Part shown: in pieces, positions 54,064 to 62,502 of the stretch | Position numbering within the stretch: position 1 is the stretch's first letter | Layout of the letters: every line of letters begins with the position of its first letter | Source of the DNA: Fidelibacterota bacterium | GTDB taxonomy: Bacteria > Fidelibacterota > Marinisomatia > Marinisomatales > TCS55 | DNA: 64,000 nt | Direction: 5' to 3' | Assembly: GCA_014382015.1 (NCBI GenBank) | Contig: JACNKN010000044.1 | Coordinates: 1-64,000, forward strand | The notes under the pieces: model-generated | The model's database searches: none | The model's input: only the letters and a program-made list of their open reading frames with translations | What the model was told of the DNA's origin: nothing | Made by a program: the position numbers and the translations under genes

Positions 54064-55356
54064 TTAGAGCATTCCATGAAAATAGTCACCTTCATTTTTA
54101 ATCAGTGAAACAGATTGAATTGTATTAATAAGATTCTTTTCTCCATCCATTTTTACTTTCATATAATTATCAGTATGTCCTTGAATTTTTCCATTTTTCA
54201 TATTTTCGAAAAGGACTAACCGATTCTGCCCAATGAATTGATCTTGGAAATATCTTTGTTTTTTATTTGATAGGATATGAAGCATTTTGCTTCGTTCCGC
54301 CCGTTTTTCTTTGGAAACCACTTCCCCCATTTTAACGGCTTCTGTATTGGGACGTTCTGAATATGTAAATACGTGGAGATAAGAAATATCCAATTCGTTA
54401 AGGAAATGATATGTTTCGAGAAAATCATCATTTGTCTCACCGGGGAACCCGACAATCACATCTACACCAATACACGTATCTGGGTTAACCGATTTTATTT
54501 TTCTAACTCGATCTTCAAAAAGACTCCGTTTATATCGCCTTCTCATTTGAGCTAATATTTTATCAGAACCCGATTGAAGTGGTATATGGAAATGGGGCAT
54601 TAATTTTTCTGAATTTGCACAGAATTCTATAATTTCATCTGTAAGTAAATTTGGTTCAATCGAAGATATACGAAACCTATCAATGCCATCCAGCGTTTCA
54701 AATTCCTGAATTAAATCATAAAAAGATTCATCTCCACCTTGCCCAAAATCTCCAATATTCACACCTGTTAAAACTATTTCTTTTGTTTGGGTTTTAGCTA
54801 CTTCTTTTGCTATGCTAAGCGTTTTTTTAATAGAGTTGTTTCTACTAATGCCTCTCGCCATGGGAATCGTACAAAATGAACATGTATAATCACATCCATC
54901 TTGAATTTTTAAGAAAGACCTAATTCTTTCGCTTGATGAATATGATGGTGAAAATGTGTGTACCTTGTCAATTTCTGACTGAAACACTTTTGTCTCCCCC
55001 TGGAAATCCAGCGAGTCTAAATGGTTTAATAGATTGAATTTTTCTTCTGCACCCAGAACAACGCTAACGCCATCAATAGATTTTATTTCTTCAGGTTTTA
55101 ATTGAGCATAACACCCTATAACGGCTATGGATGCATTTGGATTTTTCCGTTTCGCCTGACGAATTAATTTTCGTGCTTCTTTATCCGCATTTTCTGTAAC
55201 GGAACATGTATTTAAAACATATATATCCACTTCATCTTTATAATTCACTTGCTCGAAGCCATGGCGAAGAAAATCACGGGAGATCGTAGCAGTCTCTGAG
55301 AAATTTAATTTGCATCCCAATGTATGGAATGCGACGCGTTTTGTTTGTGTACTCAT
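54064..55356 (-). CDS. mtaB: tRNA threonylcarbamoyladenosine methylthiotransferase, MtaB type
   Basis: MtaB adds a methylthio group to t6A37 in tRNA using two 4Fe-4S clusters. N-terminal cluster cysteines are seen in T-L-G-C-K-L-N, N-T-C-S-V-T and I-G-C-Y-A-Q. The radical-SAM site is G-C-D-Y-T-C-S-F-C-T-I-P (C-x3-C-x2-C). A TRAM-like C-terminal part follows. The ATG at 55356 gives 430 aa with the usual T-K-R-V-A-F-H-T-L-G start. An upstream in-frame start (55401) would run into an inverted repeat. It diverges from the chorismate mutase gene. Confidence 0.92.
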   Translation of the reverse strand: MSTQTKRVAFHTLGCKLNFSETATISRDFLRHGFEQVNYKDEVDIYVLNTCSVTENADKEARKLIRQAKRKNPNASIAVIGCYAQLKPEEIKSIDGVSVVLGAEEKFNLLNHLDSLDFQGETKVFQSEIDKVHTFSPSYSSSERIRSFLKIQDGCDYTCSFCTIPMARGISRNNSIKKTLSIAKEVAKTQTKEIVLTGVNIGDFGQGGDESFYDLIQEFETLDGIDRFRISSIEPNLLTDEIIEFCANSEKLMPHFHIPLQSGSDKILAQMRRRYKRSLFEDRVRKIKSVNPDTCIGVDVIVGFPGETNDDFLETYHFLNELDISYLHVFTYSERPNTEAVKMGEVVSKEKRAERSKMLHILSNKKQRYFQDQFIGQNRLVLFENMKNGKIQGHTDNYMKVKMDGEKNLINTIQSVSLIKNEGDYFHGML

Positions 55357-55370
55357 TTTATTAAGTGCTA

Positions 55371-55403
55371 AAGTGTTCATGTAATAAAGTATTTCGAACA
55401 CTT
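55371..55403. repeat. Inverted repeat AAGTGTTC ... GAACACTT
   Basis: AAGTGTTC (55371-55378) and GAACACTT (55396-55403) form perfect 8-base arms with a 17-base spacer. They lie just upstream of mtaB and 71 bases before aroQ, in the divergent promoter region. The core word GTGTTC/GAACAC recurs at the end of trpF (60451-60524). It is either an operator-like site or a copy of a dispersed repeat. Confidence 0.45.
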
Positions 55404-55473
55404 AAGAAATTCTGGGGCGGAAATTACATAGAAAACTCTTTCCACTCATGGATTGCATTGAGTACTTTTCAAA

Positions 55474-55743
55474 ATGAATACAAAAGAAAAAATAAACCAA
55501 CTCCGCTTAGCTATTGACAATTATGATGATCAAATGCTTGATCTATTGGTACAACGGTTTTCGGTATCAAAAGAAATCGGTAAAATAAAATCTGCAGAAA
55601 ACCTTAAAGTAGGCGACCCAAGTCGCGAAGAGGAGATCATCGACCGCCTTGCGAATAAATTAGATGGAAAACTGGATCGAGATGATATTGCTGCTATTTT
55701 TGGCCCTATTTATACAATTTCAAAAAAACTGCAAAAGAAATAA
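55474..55743 (+). CDS. Chorismate mutase (AroQ type, monofunctional)
   Basis: AroQ turns chorismate into prephenate, the branch to Phe and Tyr. This 89-aa all-helical protein has the AroQ pattern: R-L-A-I-D-N-Y-D-D-Q-M-L-D-L-L (helix 1), K-E-I-G-K-I-K, then D-P-S-R-E-E-E-I-I-D-R-L. It has no fused dehydratase or dehydrogenase, which are supplied by separate genes at the far end of the operon. It lies 182 bases before trpE, ahead of the leader peptide and attenuator, so its expression is not subject to that attenuator if transcription starts upstream of it. Confidence 0.88.
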   Translation: MNTKEKINQLRLAIDNYDDQMLDLLVQRFSVSKEIGKIKSAENLKVGDPSREEEIIDRLANKLDGKLDRDDIAAIFGPIYTISKKLQKK

Positions 55744-55796
55744 AATAAGGTTGGTTCTGGTTCCCTTCCGTCCTTAATATTCTGCCCATGATAAAC

Positions 55797-55856
55797 ATGA
55801 ATACAAAAAATTATTACAGCTGGTACTGGTTTTTTAACCAAGAAGGGGTTTTGTAG
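55797..55856 (+). CDS. Aromatic operon leader peptide (TrpL-like)
   Basis: A 19-codon frame reads M-N-T-K-N-Y-Y-S-W-Y-W-F-F-N-Q-E-G-V-L and stops at TAG (55854-55856). An in-frame ATG at 55788 would add three residues. Seven of nineteen residues are aromatic: Tyr 55812-55817 and 55824, Trp 55821 and 55827, Phe 55830-55835. The stop codon lies just beyond the strand that forms the antiterminator, and an intrinsic terminator precedes trpE. This is the layout of classical ribosome-mediated attenuation. No strong Shine-Dalgarno is visible. The peptide itself is expected to have no other function. Confidence 0.85.
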   Translation: MNTKNYYSWYWFFNQEGVL

Positions 55857-55918
55857 TCCCAGGAAAACCTGTATAAATTGACTGCTCTTAAACCCCGACA
55901 TGATCGGGGTTTTTTTTT
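55845..55918 (+). promoter_or_regulatory. Transcription attenuator of the aromatic operon
   Basis: Terminator: AAACCCCGA (55890-55898) pairs with TCGGGGTTT (55104 offset: 55904-55912) around a 5-base loop, followed by T55913-T55918. Antiterminator: GGGGTTT (55845-55851) pairs with AAACCCC (55890-55896), using the same left arm, so only one can form. GGGGTTT lies inside the last codons of the leader peptide. A ribosome finishing at the stop codon covers it and lets the terminator form. A ribosome stalled at the Tyr/Trp codons (55812-55829) leaves it free to pair and read through into trpE, whose ATG is 8 bases after the T-run. Stalling at the Phe codons is borderline in distance. Confidence 0.88.
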
Positions 55919-55925
55919 GCTCAAA

Positions 55926-57410
55926 ATGGATAATACACAACTCACATTCGACGAATTTCAGAACTTGGTTTCTCAAGAATACCAAACTGTGCCTGTATAT
56001 AAACGTATTTTAGCCGATATGCTTACACCCGTTGCGGCATGGGTGCATCTATCCCAAAAATCTGATTATGCATTTTTACTGGAATCTGTAGAAAAAGGCA
56101 CCCAATATGCTCGTTATTCTTATGTGGGCGTTAATCCACAAAAGATTTTGATGCACAAGGATGGAAGAACCACCATTACAGAAAATGGAAATTCCATAAA
56201 CGTAAATACGCCTTTCCTTGATTTGCTACGGGAAACCCAATCCCAATATAATATGGTGAAACTTCCGGGGATTCCGTCCTTTACCGGTGGACTGGTAGGA
56301 TACCTTGGTTACGAAACCATTGCATGGGTAGAAGATATACCAACCCATTCCCATTCTGCCATGGATGTCCCCGATTCGGTTTTTATGCTTTTTGAAGATA
56401 TGATTGCATTTGACCATTTAAAAGGATCTGCCCTTGTCATTTCCAATGTAACTGTAGATTCAAATCGTGATTTAAAAGAACAATATGATTTGGCGCATGA
56501 TCGGATTGATGTTATCGGTGAAGCGTTGCATTCGAACATTGATTATCGAACACCTGTCCGCGTTGAACAAAGTAAAGTTTCATCTAATTTTGATCAGGAA
56601 TCTTTTGAATCAGCAGTTCTCAAAGCGAAAGAACACATTGTAGATGGAAATATTTTTCAATTGGTTTTAAGTCAGCGATTTGAACGCAAAACTTCGGTGG
56701 ACCCGACCACTCTTTATCGTGCATTACGAAACATCAACCCATCGCCTTACATGTTTCATTTAAAAATAAACGATTTTGATATTATTGGCGCATCGCCAGA
56801 ATTATTGGTAAAAATAGAAGATGGCACGGTGGAGATTCGCCCTATTGCAGGAACTCGCCAACGGGGACAAACAGATGCAGAAGATGAAGCACTTGCCCAA
56901 GAATTAATCAATGATGAAAAGGAAAAAGCGGAACATTTAATGCTGTTGGATTTGGGACGTAATGATGTAGGGCGCGTATCCGAATATGGAACTGTGACCA
57001 TTCCAGAAAATATGGTGATTGAAAATTATTCCCACGTTATGCATATCGTATCTGACGTAAAAGGAAAATTGGCGAAAGATAAAGATCCTTTTGATGCACT
57101 CATGAGTGGATTCCCTGCAGGGACGGTCACGGGCGCTCCGAAGATTCGTGCCATGGAAATTATTCATGAATTAGAACCGGATCGCAGAGATATTTATTCC
57201 GGCGCCGTTGGCTTTTTTGATTTTACCGGAAATGTGAATACATGCATCACCATTCGAACTATGATTATGAAAAATGGCACGGTCCATTTTCAATCCGGAG
57301 CAGGTATTGTGCATGATTCTGATCCAACCAATGAATTTGATGAAACAGTAAATAAGGCAAAAGCCATTATGGCGGCGATTGATTTTGCGGAGAATGGATT
57401 GGTCGCGTGA
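55926..57410 (+). CDS. trpE: Anthranilate synthase component I
   Basis: TrpE converts chorismate to anthranilate with ammonia from TrpG. The 494-aa protein has the Trp feedback-site L-L-E-S at residues 51-54, P-I-A-G-T-R-Q-R-G, and the chorismate-binding M-S-G-F-P-A-G-T-V-T-G-A-P-K-I-R-A-M-E-I, so it is predicted to be Trp-sensitive. The ATG at 55926 follows the attenuator. An in-frame TTG at 55878 would place the hairpin inside the gene and is rejected. A 116-base gap containing a folded repeat separates it from trpG. Confidence 0.95.
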   Translation: MDNTQLTFDEFQNLVSQEYQTVPVYKRILADMLTPVAAWVHLSQKSDYAFLLESVEKGTQYARYSYVGVNPQKILMHKDGRTTITENGNSINVNTPFLDLLRETQSQYNMVKLPGIPSFTGGLVGYLGYETIAWVEDIPTHSHSAMDVPDSVFMLFEDMIAFDHLKGSALVISNVTVDSNRDLKEQYDLAHDRIDVIGEALHSNIDYRTPVRVEQSKVSSNFDQESFESAVLKAKEHIVDGNIFQLVLSQRFERKTSVDPTTLYRALRNINPSPYMFHLKINDFDIIGASPELLVKIEDGTVEIRPIAGTRQRGQTDAEDEALAQELINDEKEKAEHLMLLDLGRNDVGRVSEYGTVTIPENMVIENYSHVMHIVSDVKGKLAKDKDPFDALMSGFPAGTVTGAPKIRAMEIIHELEPDRRDIYSGAVGFFDFTGNVNTCITIRTMIMKNGTVHFQSGAGIVHDSDPTNEFDETVNKAKAIMAAIDFAENGLVA

Positions 57411-57422
57411 GTCTATTTATTT

Positions 57423-57523
57423 TTATGACCGCCCCTAAATCCCCGCCTATGACAGGCGGGGGCTGGAAGGATTTATACCTAAAAGTTTTCCCCTGTAATA
57501 GGGGAAATACAAAGGGGTCATAA
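57423..57523. repeat. Three-way-junction palindromic element between trpE and trpG
   Basis: The outer arms TTATGACC (57423-57430) and GGTCATAA (57516-57523) are perfect inverted repeats. They enclose two further hairpins: CCCCGCCT/AGGCGGGG (57441-57448, 57454-57461, loop ATGAC) and TTTCCCC/GGGGAAA (57487-57493, 57501-57507). The whole unit of about 101 bases can fold as a cloverleaf-like junction on either strand. It looks like a mobile or dispersed repeat inserted into the operon, or an RNA element. The trpG start follows four bases later. Confidence 0.6.
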
Positions 57524-57526
57524 ATA

Positions 57527-58096
57527 ATGATTCTTGTTATTGACAATTACGATTCATTCACATTCAATCTCGTGCAATATATTGGGGAAATTAATCCTGA
57601 TGTAACAGTCGTGCGGAATGATCGGTTTGAATTAAATGATATTGAAAAATGGAACCCAACTCACATTGTGATATCTCCCGGTCCTGGCAGACCCGAAAAT
57701 GCGGGGAATTCTATTCAAGTGATAAAAAGATACGGAGCAACCATTCCGACTTTGGGTGTTTGTCTCGGACATCAAGCGATTACAGTGGCTTATGGTGGGA
57801 AAGTTATTCATTCATCAGAAATTGTTCATGGAAAGACTGCTATAATTCAACATAACAAATCAACCTTATTTAATGGAATAGAAAATGAGTTCATAGCAAC
57901 TCGATATCATTCACTCATTTCTGATAAGGAAACATTGCCAAAAGAATTAAAGGTCACTGCTGAACTGGACAATGGGCTCATCATGGGAATTGAACATGAA
58001 ATTCATCCAGTGTATGGCGTTCAGTTTCATCCTGAATCCATTGCTACTGAAAATGGTAAGCAGATAATTCAAAACTTTTTAGAAATAAAATCATGA
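57527..58096 (+). CDS. trpG: Anthranilate synthase component II (glutamine amidotransferase)
   Basis: TrpG supplies ammonia from glutamine to TrpE. The 189-aa class I amidotransferase has the nucleophile in V-C-L-G-H-Q-A-I, the H-P-E triad in Q-F-H-P-E-S-I, and N-Y-D-S-F-T-F-N-L-V at the start. The same family serves p-aminobenzoate synthase; the position here favours the Trp pathway. It overlaps trpD by 4 bases. Confidence 0.94.
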   Translation: MILVIDNYDSFTFNLVQYIGEINPDVTVVRNDRFELNDIEKWNPTHIVISPGPGRPENAGNSIQVIKRYGATIPTLGVCLGHQAITVAYGGKVIHSSEIVHGKTAIIQHNKSTLFNGIENEFIATRYHSLISDKETLPKELKVTAELDNGLIMGIEHEIHPVYGVQFHPESIATENGKQIIQNFLEIKS

Positions 58097-59088
58097 AAAA
58101 TATATTAGAACGATTACTCGACAATCAAAATCTTACCCGAGATGAATCATCCAATGTTATGCTATCCATCATGTCGGGAGTATATGACGATGCACAAATC
58201 GCCGGATTCTTAATGGCGCTCCGGGCAAAGGGTGAAACGGTAGATGAGATTACGGGCTTTGCTCAAGCTATGCGAGAAAAGATGGTTACCATTCAATTAG
58301 AAGCACCTGCCGTTGATTTATGTGGAACTGGCGGAGATGCACTTGGTACATTCAATATTTCTACCGCCGCTACTTTTGTGGTTGCTGGCGCTGGCGTTCA
58401 TGTAGCGAAACATGGCAATCGGTCTATGACATCTAAATCCGGTTCTGCTGATGTGCTCCAAGCCTTGGGGGTTTCCATTGATAAATCGGTAGAAGCATCT
58501 ACAGAAGATATTGAAGAAATCGGTTTGGGATTCATGTTCGCTCCTGCCTACCACCCTGCCATGAAACATGCTATCGGCGCCCGGAAAGCGTTAGCGACGC
58601 GAACCGTATTTAATATTTTAGGACCCCTTTGCAATCCCGCAGATGTAAAAGCACAAGCTATGGGTATTTTCCACCCAGATTTAACGGAAGTCCAAGCCAA
58701 TGTTTTAAAAGCATTGGGTTCCACCAATGTTATGGTTTTTCATGGTCGCGATGGATTGGATGAAATTTCGACCACAACGACCACAAAGATAAGTCAAATG
58801 AAAAATGGCAGTGATATAAATACGTTTGAATTTGATCCATCTGAATTGGAATTGAATCGTGTTTCATTGAATGAACTTCAGGGTGGAGAGCCGAAAGAAA
58901 ATGCTGAAATAATTCGAGAAATTCTAAATGGAGAAAAAGGGCCAAAACGGAATATTGTTTTACTCAATTCCGCCGCAGGAATTGTTGTGGGCGGTAAAGC
59001 AGATAACCTAAAAGATGGTATTAGAATCGCGGAAGATTCTGTGGATTCAGGTGCAGCGCTCAATATATTAACTCAATTAGCCAGATGA
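58093..59088 (+). CDS. trpD: Anthranilate phosphoribosyltransferase
   Basis: TrpD joins anthranilate and PRPP. The 331-aa protein has the glycine-rich PRPP site D-L-C-G-T-G-G-D near residue 76 and K-H-G-N-R-S-M-T-S-K-S-G-S-A-D. N-I-L-G-P-L-C-N-P and V-F-H-G-R-D-G-L-D-E further confirm it. It is not fused to trpG. ATGA overlaps link it to trpG and trpC. Confidence 0.95.
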   Translation: MKNILERLLDNQNLTRDESSNVMLSIMSGVYDDAQIAGFLMALRAKGETVDEITGFAQAMREKMVTIQLEAPAVDLCGTGGDALGTFNISTAATFVVAGAGVHVAKHGNRSMTSKSGSADVLQALGVSIDKSVEASTEDIEEIGLGFMFAPAYHPAMKHAIGARKALATRTVFNILGPLCNPADVKAQAMGIFHPDLTEVQANVLKALGSTNVMVFHGRDGLDEISTTTTTKISQMKNGSDINTFEFDPSELELNRVSLNELQGGEPKENAEIIREILNGEKGPKRNIVLLNSAAGIVVGGKADNLKDGIRIAEDSVDSGAALNILTQLAR

Positions 59089-59846
59089 ATATTTTAGATC
59101 AAATATTAGATGTGAAGCGTCAAGAAATTGATCAAATCCAAGAATCAAAATTTGGAGATAGAGATGGGCAAATACGCAGTCTTAAGAGTGCCCTTTCTAA
59201 ACCAGAGATTTCAATCATTGCAGAAATAAAAATGAAATCACCCAGTGAAGGTGAAATACTTCCCAATGCTGATCCAGTCCAAATTGCTAAAGAGTATGAA
59301 TCGGCTGGCGCATCGGCGATTTCTGTATTGACGGATGAACAGTTTTTTGGTGGAAATTTGGATATTTTAACCGACGTTCGAAAAGCAGTGTCCATTCCCG
59401 TTATTCGTAAAGATTTCATTATTGACTCAAAACAAATTCCAGAAACGATTCATCATCAAGCTGATGCTTTTTTGCTCATTGCGGATGCCTTGGATCAAGA
59501 TTCTTTGCAACAATTAATAAATGGTGGCAAAAAGGCCGGACTGGAATTTCTGGTAGAATATCACGCTGAAGAACATGCTGAATTTATTTTTGTTTTGAAT
59601 CCGGAAATTGTGGGTATCAACTGTCGAAATTTGAAAACGATGACTACGGATTTATTTTATTTTGAAAAAATGATTCCATTCCTTCCAATCACTTCCATTA
59701 AAGTGGCCGAAAGTGGAATTCATACATCTGATGATCTAAAATATATATCTGATTTAGGATATGATGCGGCGCTCATTGGCACATCACTCATGAAGACCGG
59801 AAATCCGGGAAAAGCGTTGGAAACATTGATTAGGGAGATATTATGA
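59085..59846 (+). CDS. trpC: Indole-3-glycerol-phosphate synthase
   Basis: TrpC closes the indole ring. The 253-aa TIM barrel shows I-A-E-I-K-M-K-S-P-S (catalytic Glu and Lys), V-L-T-D-E-Q-F-F-G-G, R-K-D-F-I, G-I-N-C-R-N-L-K and A-E-S-G-I-H. It is monofunctional, with trpF as the next separate gene. It overlaps trpD and trpF by 4 bases each. Confidence 0.95.
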   Translation: MNILDQILDVKRQEIDQIQESKFGDRDGQIRSLKSALSKPEISIIAEIKMKSPSEGEILPNADPVQIAKEYESAGASAISVLTDEQFFGGNLDILTDVRKAVSIPVIRKDFIIDSKQIPETIHHQADAFLLIADALDQDSLQQLINGGKKAGLEFLVEYHAEEHAEFIFVLNPEIVGINCRNLKTMTTDLFYFEKMIPFLPITSIKVAESGIHTSDDLKYISDLGYDAALIGTSLMKTGNPGKALETLIREIL

Positions 59847-60514
59847 TTCCAACAAAAATTTGCGGTATTACCAATTTAGACGATGCAAAAGTGGCTGTAG
59901 AAAATGGAGCATCAGCGATTGGGTTTATTTTTTATGAAAAAAGCCCACGAGCTATTTCTATTGAAGAAGCAAAAATTATTTCAGATAATCTCACCCATGA
60001 CATTTCCCGCATTGGTGTATTTGTGAATCATAATAAAGATTATATCCATGAAGCAATTACGGAAGTTCCATTAGATATGATTCAATTGCACGGGGATGAA
60101 TCGCCCGACTTTTGTAATCAATTTGATGTGCCCATTTTGAAAGCATTACGCATTAAAAATGAAGCAAGTTTATCTATCATGGATCAATTTGATGTGGCTG
60201 GATTTTTGTTGGATACATTTTCTGATAATCAATATGGCGGAACGGGAGAAACGTTTGATTGGTCCATCTTAAACCGGAAATTTGAAACACCCATTATTCT
60301 TTCCGGCGGACTCAACCCTGAAAATATTTTAGATGCTATTGATGCTGTAAATCCATCTGGTATTGATGTAAATAGTGGCGTGGAATCTTCTCCGGGAATT
60401 AAGAATCACGTGAAAATAAAAAAACTTTTTAAACAACTCGAAAAATCATTCTCGAGTGTTCAAGTGTTTAAGTATTCACGTGTTCACGAACACATTAACA
60501 CTCGAACACGATAA
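59843..60514 (+). CDS. trpF: Phosphoribosylanthranilate isomerase
   Basis: TrpF isomerises phosphoribosylanthranilate. The 223-aa protein has K-I-C-G-I-T near the start (catalytic Cys), I-G-F-I-F-Y-E-K-S-P-R and Q-L-H-G-D-E, then L-S-G-G-L-N-P-E-N and V-N-S-G-V-E-S-S-P-G-I-K. The last about 20 residues lie in a repeat-rich DNA segment (60451-60524), extending the protein past the usual end near K-K-L-F. This suggests the original stop was lost when the repeat arrived. The enzyme core is intact. Confidence 0.94.
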   Translation: MIPTKICGITNLDDAKVAVENGASAIGFIFYEKSPRAISIEEAKIISDNLTHDISRIGVFVNHNKDYIHEAITEVPLDMIQLHGDESPDFCNQFDVPILKALRIKNEASLSIMDQFDVAGFLLDTFSDNQYGGTGETFDWSILNRKFETPIILSGGLNPENILDAIDAVNPSGIDVNSGVESSPGIKNHVKIKKLFKQLEKSFSSVQVFKYSRVHEHINTRTR

Positions 60515-60524
60515 CACTTAAACA
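60451..60524. repeat. GTGTTC/GAACAC-type repeat at the trpF-trpB junction
   Basis: This 74-base segment is a dense set of direct and inverted copies of a short word. CGAGTGTT (60453-60460) is inverted as AACACTCG (60497-60504), GTTTAAGT (60466-60473) is inverted as ACTTAAAC (60516-60523), and GTGTTC-AC-GAACAC (60480-60493) is a 14-base palindrome. The codons over it give trpF a tail unlike the rest. The same core word occurs at 55371-55403. Confidence 0.6.
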
Positions 60525-60526
60525 AA

Positions 60527-61735
60527 ATGAAAAACAAATTTAAAGATTACAATTTACCCGACGATCGGGGACACTTTGAGAAATTTGGTGGCAAGTTTGT
60601 CCCTGAATCGCTCATTCCGGCATTAGAAGAATTAGAACAATATTATGCAAAAGCAAAAACAGATAAATCATTTCAAATTGAATTGAATAACTTGCTTACA
60701 CATTATTCCGGGCGGGAAACAGCCCTGTATTTTGCATCCCAAATTTCTGAAGAATTAGGATTCAAAGTTTGGCTTAAACGGGAAGATTTGAATCACACTG
60801 GTGCACATAAAATCAATAATGCTTTGGGGCAAATATTATTGGCACGACGCATGGGCAAAAAGCGCATAATTGCCGAAACGGGTGCAGGACAACATGGTGT
60901 TGCCACAGCAACCGTCGCCGCATTATTTGGTTTAGATTGTATCGTTTATATGGGCGAAGAAGATATTCGCCGGCAAAAATTAAATGTATTTCGAATGAAT
61001 TTATTGGGCGCAGAAGTTCGCCCCGTTTCATCCGGAAGTATGACCTTGAAAGATGCAACCAATGAAGCAATTCGGGATTGGGTAACTAATGTGGAATCCA
61101 CTTATTACTTAATTGGGTCCACAGTTGGTCCCCATCCTTACCCTATGTTGGTTCGAGATTTTCAATCGGTCATTGGCAAGGAAGCAAAAAAACAATTTGA
61201 AAATCAATCCGAGAATGCTTTACCCGATCGGCTGGTAGCATGTATTGGTGGTGGCTCAAATGCTATGGGTTTATTTTATCCATTTATTAAAGATGATGTA
61301 AAAATCGTAGGCGTTGAAGCGGCGGGAAAAGGGTTGGAAAGTGGTGAACACGCAGCCACCTTAACCAAAGGCGATTTTGGCGTTTTGCACGGCGCGGCAT
61401 CTACACTTCTCCAGAATGAAGATGGGCAAGTCACACTCCCCCATTCCATTTCTGCAGGGTTAGATTATCCGGGGATTGGGCCGGAACACAGCTATTTAAA
61501 TGAGACGGGTCGTGTGCAATATTTTTCTGCCACAGATCAAGAAGCGCTGGATGCCTTTCAATGGCTTTCGGAAAAAGAAGGCATTTTACCCGCTCTTGAA
61601 TCGGCACATGCTTTAGCGTATTTACGACAAGAAAATAATGGAATTAAACAGGGTGAAAATGTTATCGTGTGTCTCTCTGGTCGTGGCGACAAGGATGTTC
61701 ATACAGTGGCCGAAGCATTGGGGATCGAATTATGA
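60527..61735 (+). CDS. trpB: Tryptophan synthase beta chain
   Basis: TrpB condenses indole with serine using PLP. The 402-aa protein has [15 protein letters not shown] near residue 84 (PLP Lys), the phosphate loop [10 protein letters not shown], and L-S-G-R-G-D-K-D near the end. The N-terminal [13 protein letters not shown] marks the common TrpB1 group. It overlaps trpA by 4 bases. Confidence 0.96.
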   Translation: MKNKFKDYNLPDDRGHFEKFGGKFVPESLIPALEELEQYYAKAKTDKSFQIELNNLLTHYSGRETALYFASQISEELGFKVWLKREDLNHTGAHKINNALGQILLARRMGKKRIIAETGAGQHGVATATVAALFGLDCIVYMGEEDIRRQKLNVFRMNLLGAEVRPVSSGSMTLKDATNEAIRDWVTNVESTYYLIGSTVGPHPYPMLVRDFQSVIGKEAKKQFENQSENALPDRLVACIGGGSNAMGLFYPFIKDDVKIVGVEAAGKGLESGEHAATLTKGDFGVLHGAASTLLQNEDGQVTLPHSISAGLDYPGIGPEHSYLNETGRVQYFSATDQEALDAFQWLSEKEGILPALESAHALAYLRQENNGIKQGENVIVCLSGRGDKDVHTVAEALGIEL

Positions 61736-62502
61736 ATCGCATCCAAAAATTATTTTGCGAACCAAAAGAAAAACTCATTCCATTTATAACTGCGGGATAT
61801 CCTACATTAGATTCCACTGTGGATTTAGTTTGCGGCATGGCGGAAGCTGGAGCAAATATGATTGAAATTGGCATTCCCTTTTCTGATCCACAAGCGGATG
61901 GTCCCGTTATTCAAGCTTCCAGCCAACAAGCGTTGGATAATGGTATGACACTGAACAAAATATTTGAACAAGTGACACAAATTCGGGAACGAACTGACGT
62001 TCCATTGGCGCTCATGGGCTATTACAATCCTATCTTAAAAATGGGACATGAAACATTTTTAAACAACTGCATTTCGTCCGGCGTGGATGGACTGATTTTG
62101 CCCGACTTACCTTTAGAAGAAGCAGAACCATTTTGTGCGTTGGCAAAATCAAAAGACATTTCACCTATCTTATTAGTGGCGCCAAACACACCCGATGAAC
62201 GTATCAAAAAAATATCAGAATTGGCAGGTGATCTCATTTATGCAGTTAGTATATTGGGAATCACCGGAAATGATTTGGCGTCGAAAGATGCATTGGCAAA
62301 ATATCTAAATCGTGTGCGAGAAAATAGTGTAACTCCATTTGTAGTCGGCTTTGGGATCAGTTCTCGTGAAGATGTGATTTGGTTTAATGAATATTCAGAT
62401 GGAGCCGTTGTAGGTTCTGCCATCATTAAGAATATGGATGAAGGTCCGAATCCAGTAGAAACAACAAAACAATTAATTGAAGTATTAAAAGGAAGAAAAT
62501 AA
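61732..62502 (+). CDS. trpA: Tryptophan synthase alpha chain
   Basis: TrpA releases indole from indole-3-glycerol phosphate. The 256-aa TIM barrel has F-I-T-A-G-Y-P near the start, [10 protein letters not shown] (catalytic Glu), L-P-D-L-P-L-E-E and G-F-G-I-S-S. The ATG at 61732 overlaps the trpB stop (ATGA). A longer in-frame start at 61669 lies inside trpB and is rejected. The stop shares one base with the pheA start. Confidence 0.95.
   Translation: MNRIQKLFCEPKEKLIPFITAGYPTLDSTVDLVCGMAEAGANMIEIGIPFSDPQADGPVIQASSQQALDNGMTLNKIFEQVTQIRERTDVPLALMGYYNPILKMGHETFLNNCISSGVDGLILPDLPLEEAEPFCALAKSKDISPILLVAPNTPDERIKKISELAGDLIYAVSILGITGNDLASKDALAKYLNRVRENSVTPFVVGFGISSREDVIWFNEYSDGAVVGSAIIKNMDEGPNPVETTKQLIEVLKGRK

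Noticed and set aside
55878-55925. TTG start giving TrpE 16 extra residues
   Set aside because: The extension would run through the attenuator terminator hairpin; the ATG at 55926 fits the TrpE N-terminus.
61669-61731. Longer trpA start
   Set aside because: The extra 21 residues lie wholly within trpB; the ATGA overlap at 61732 matches the pattern of this operon.
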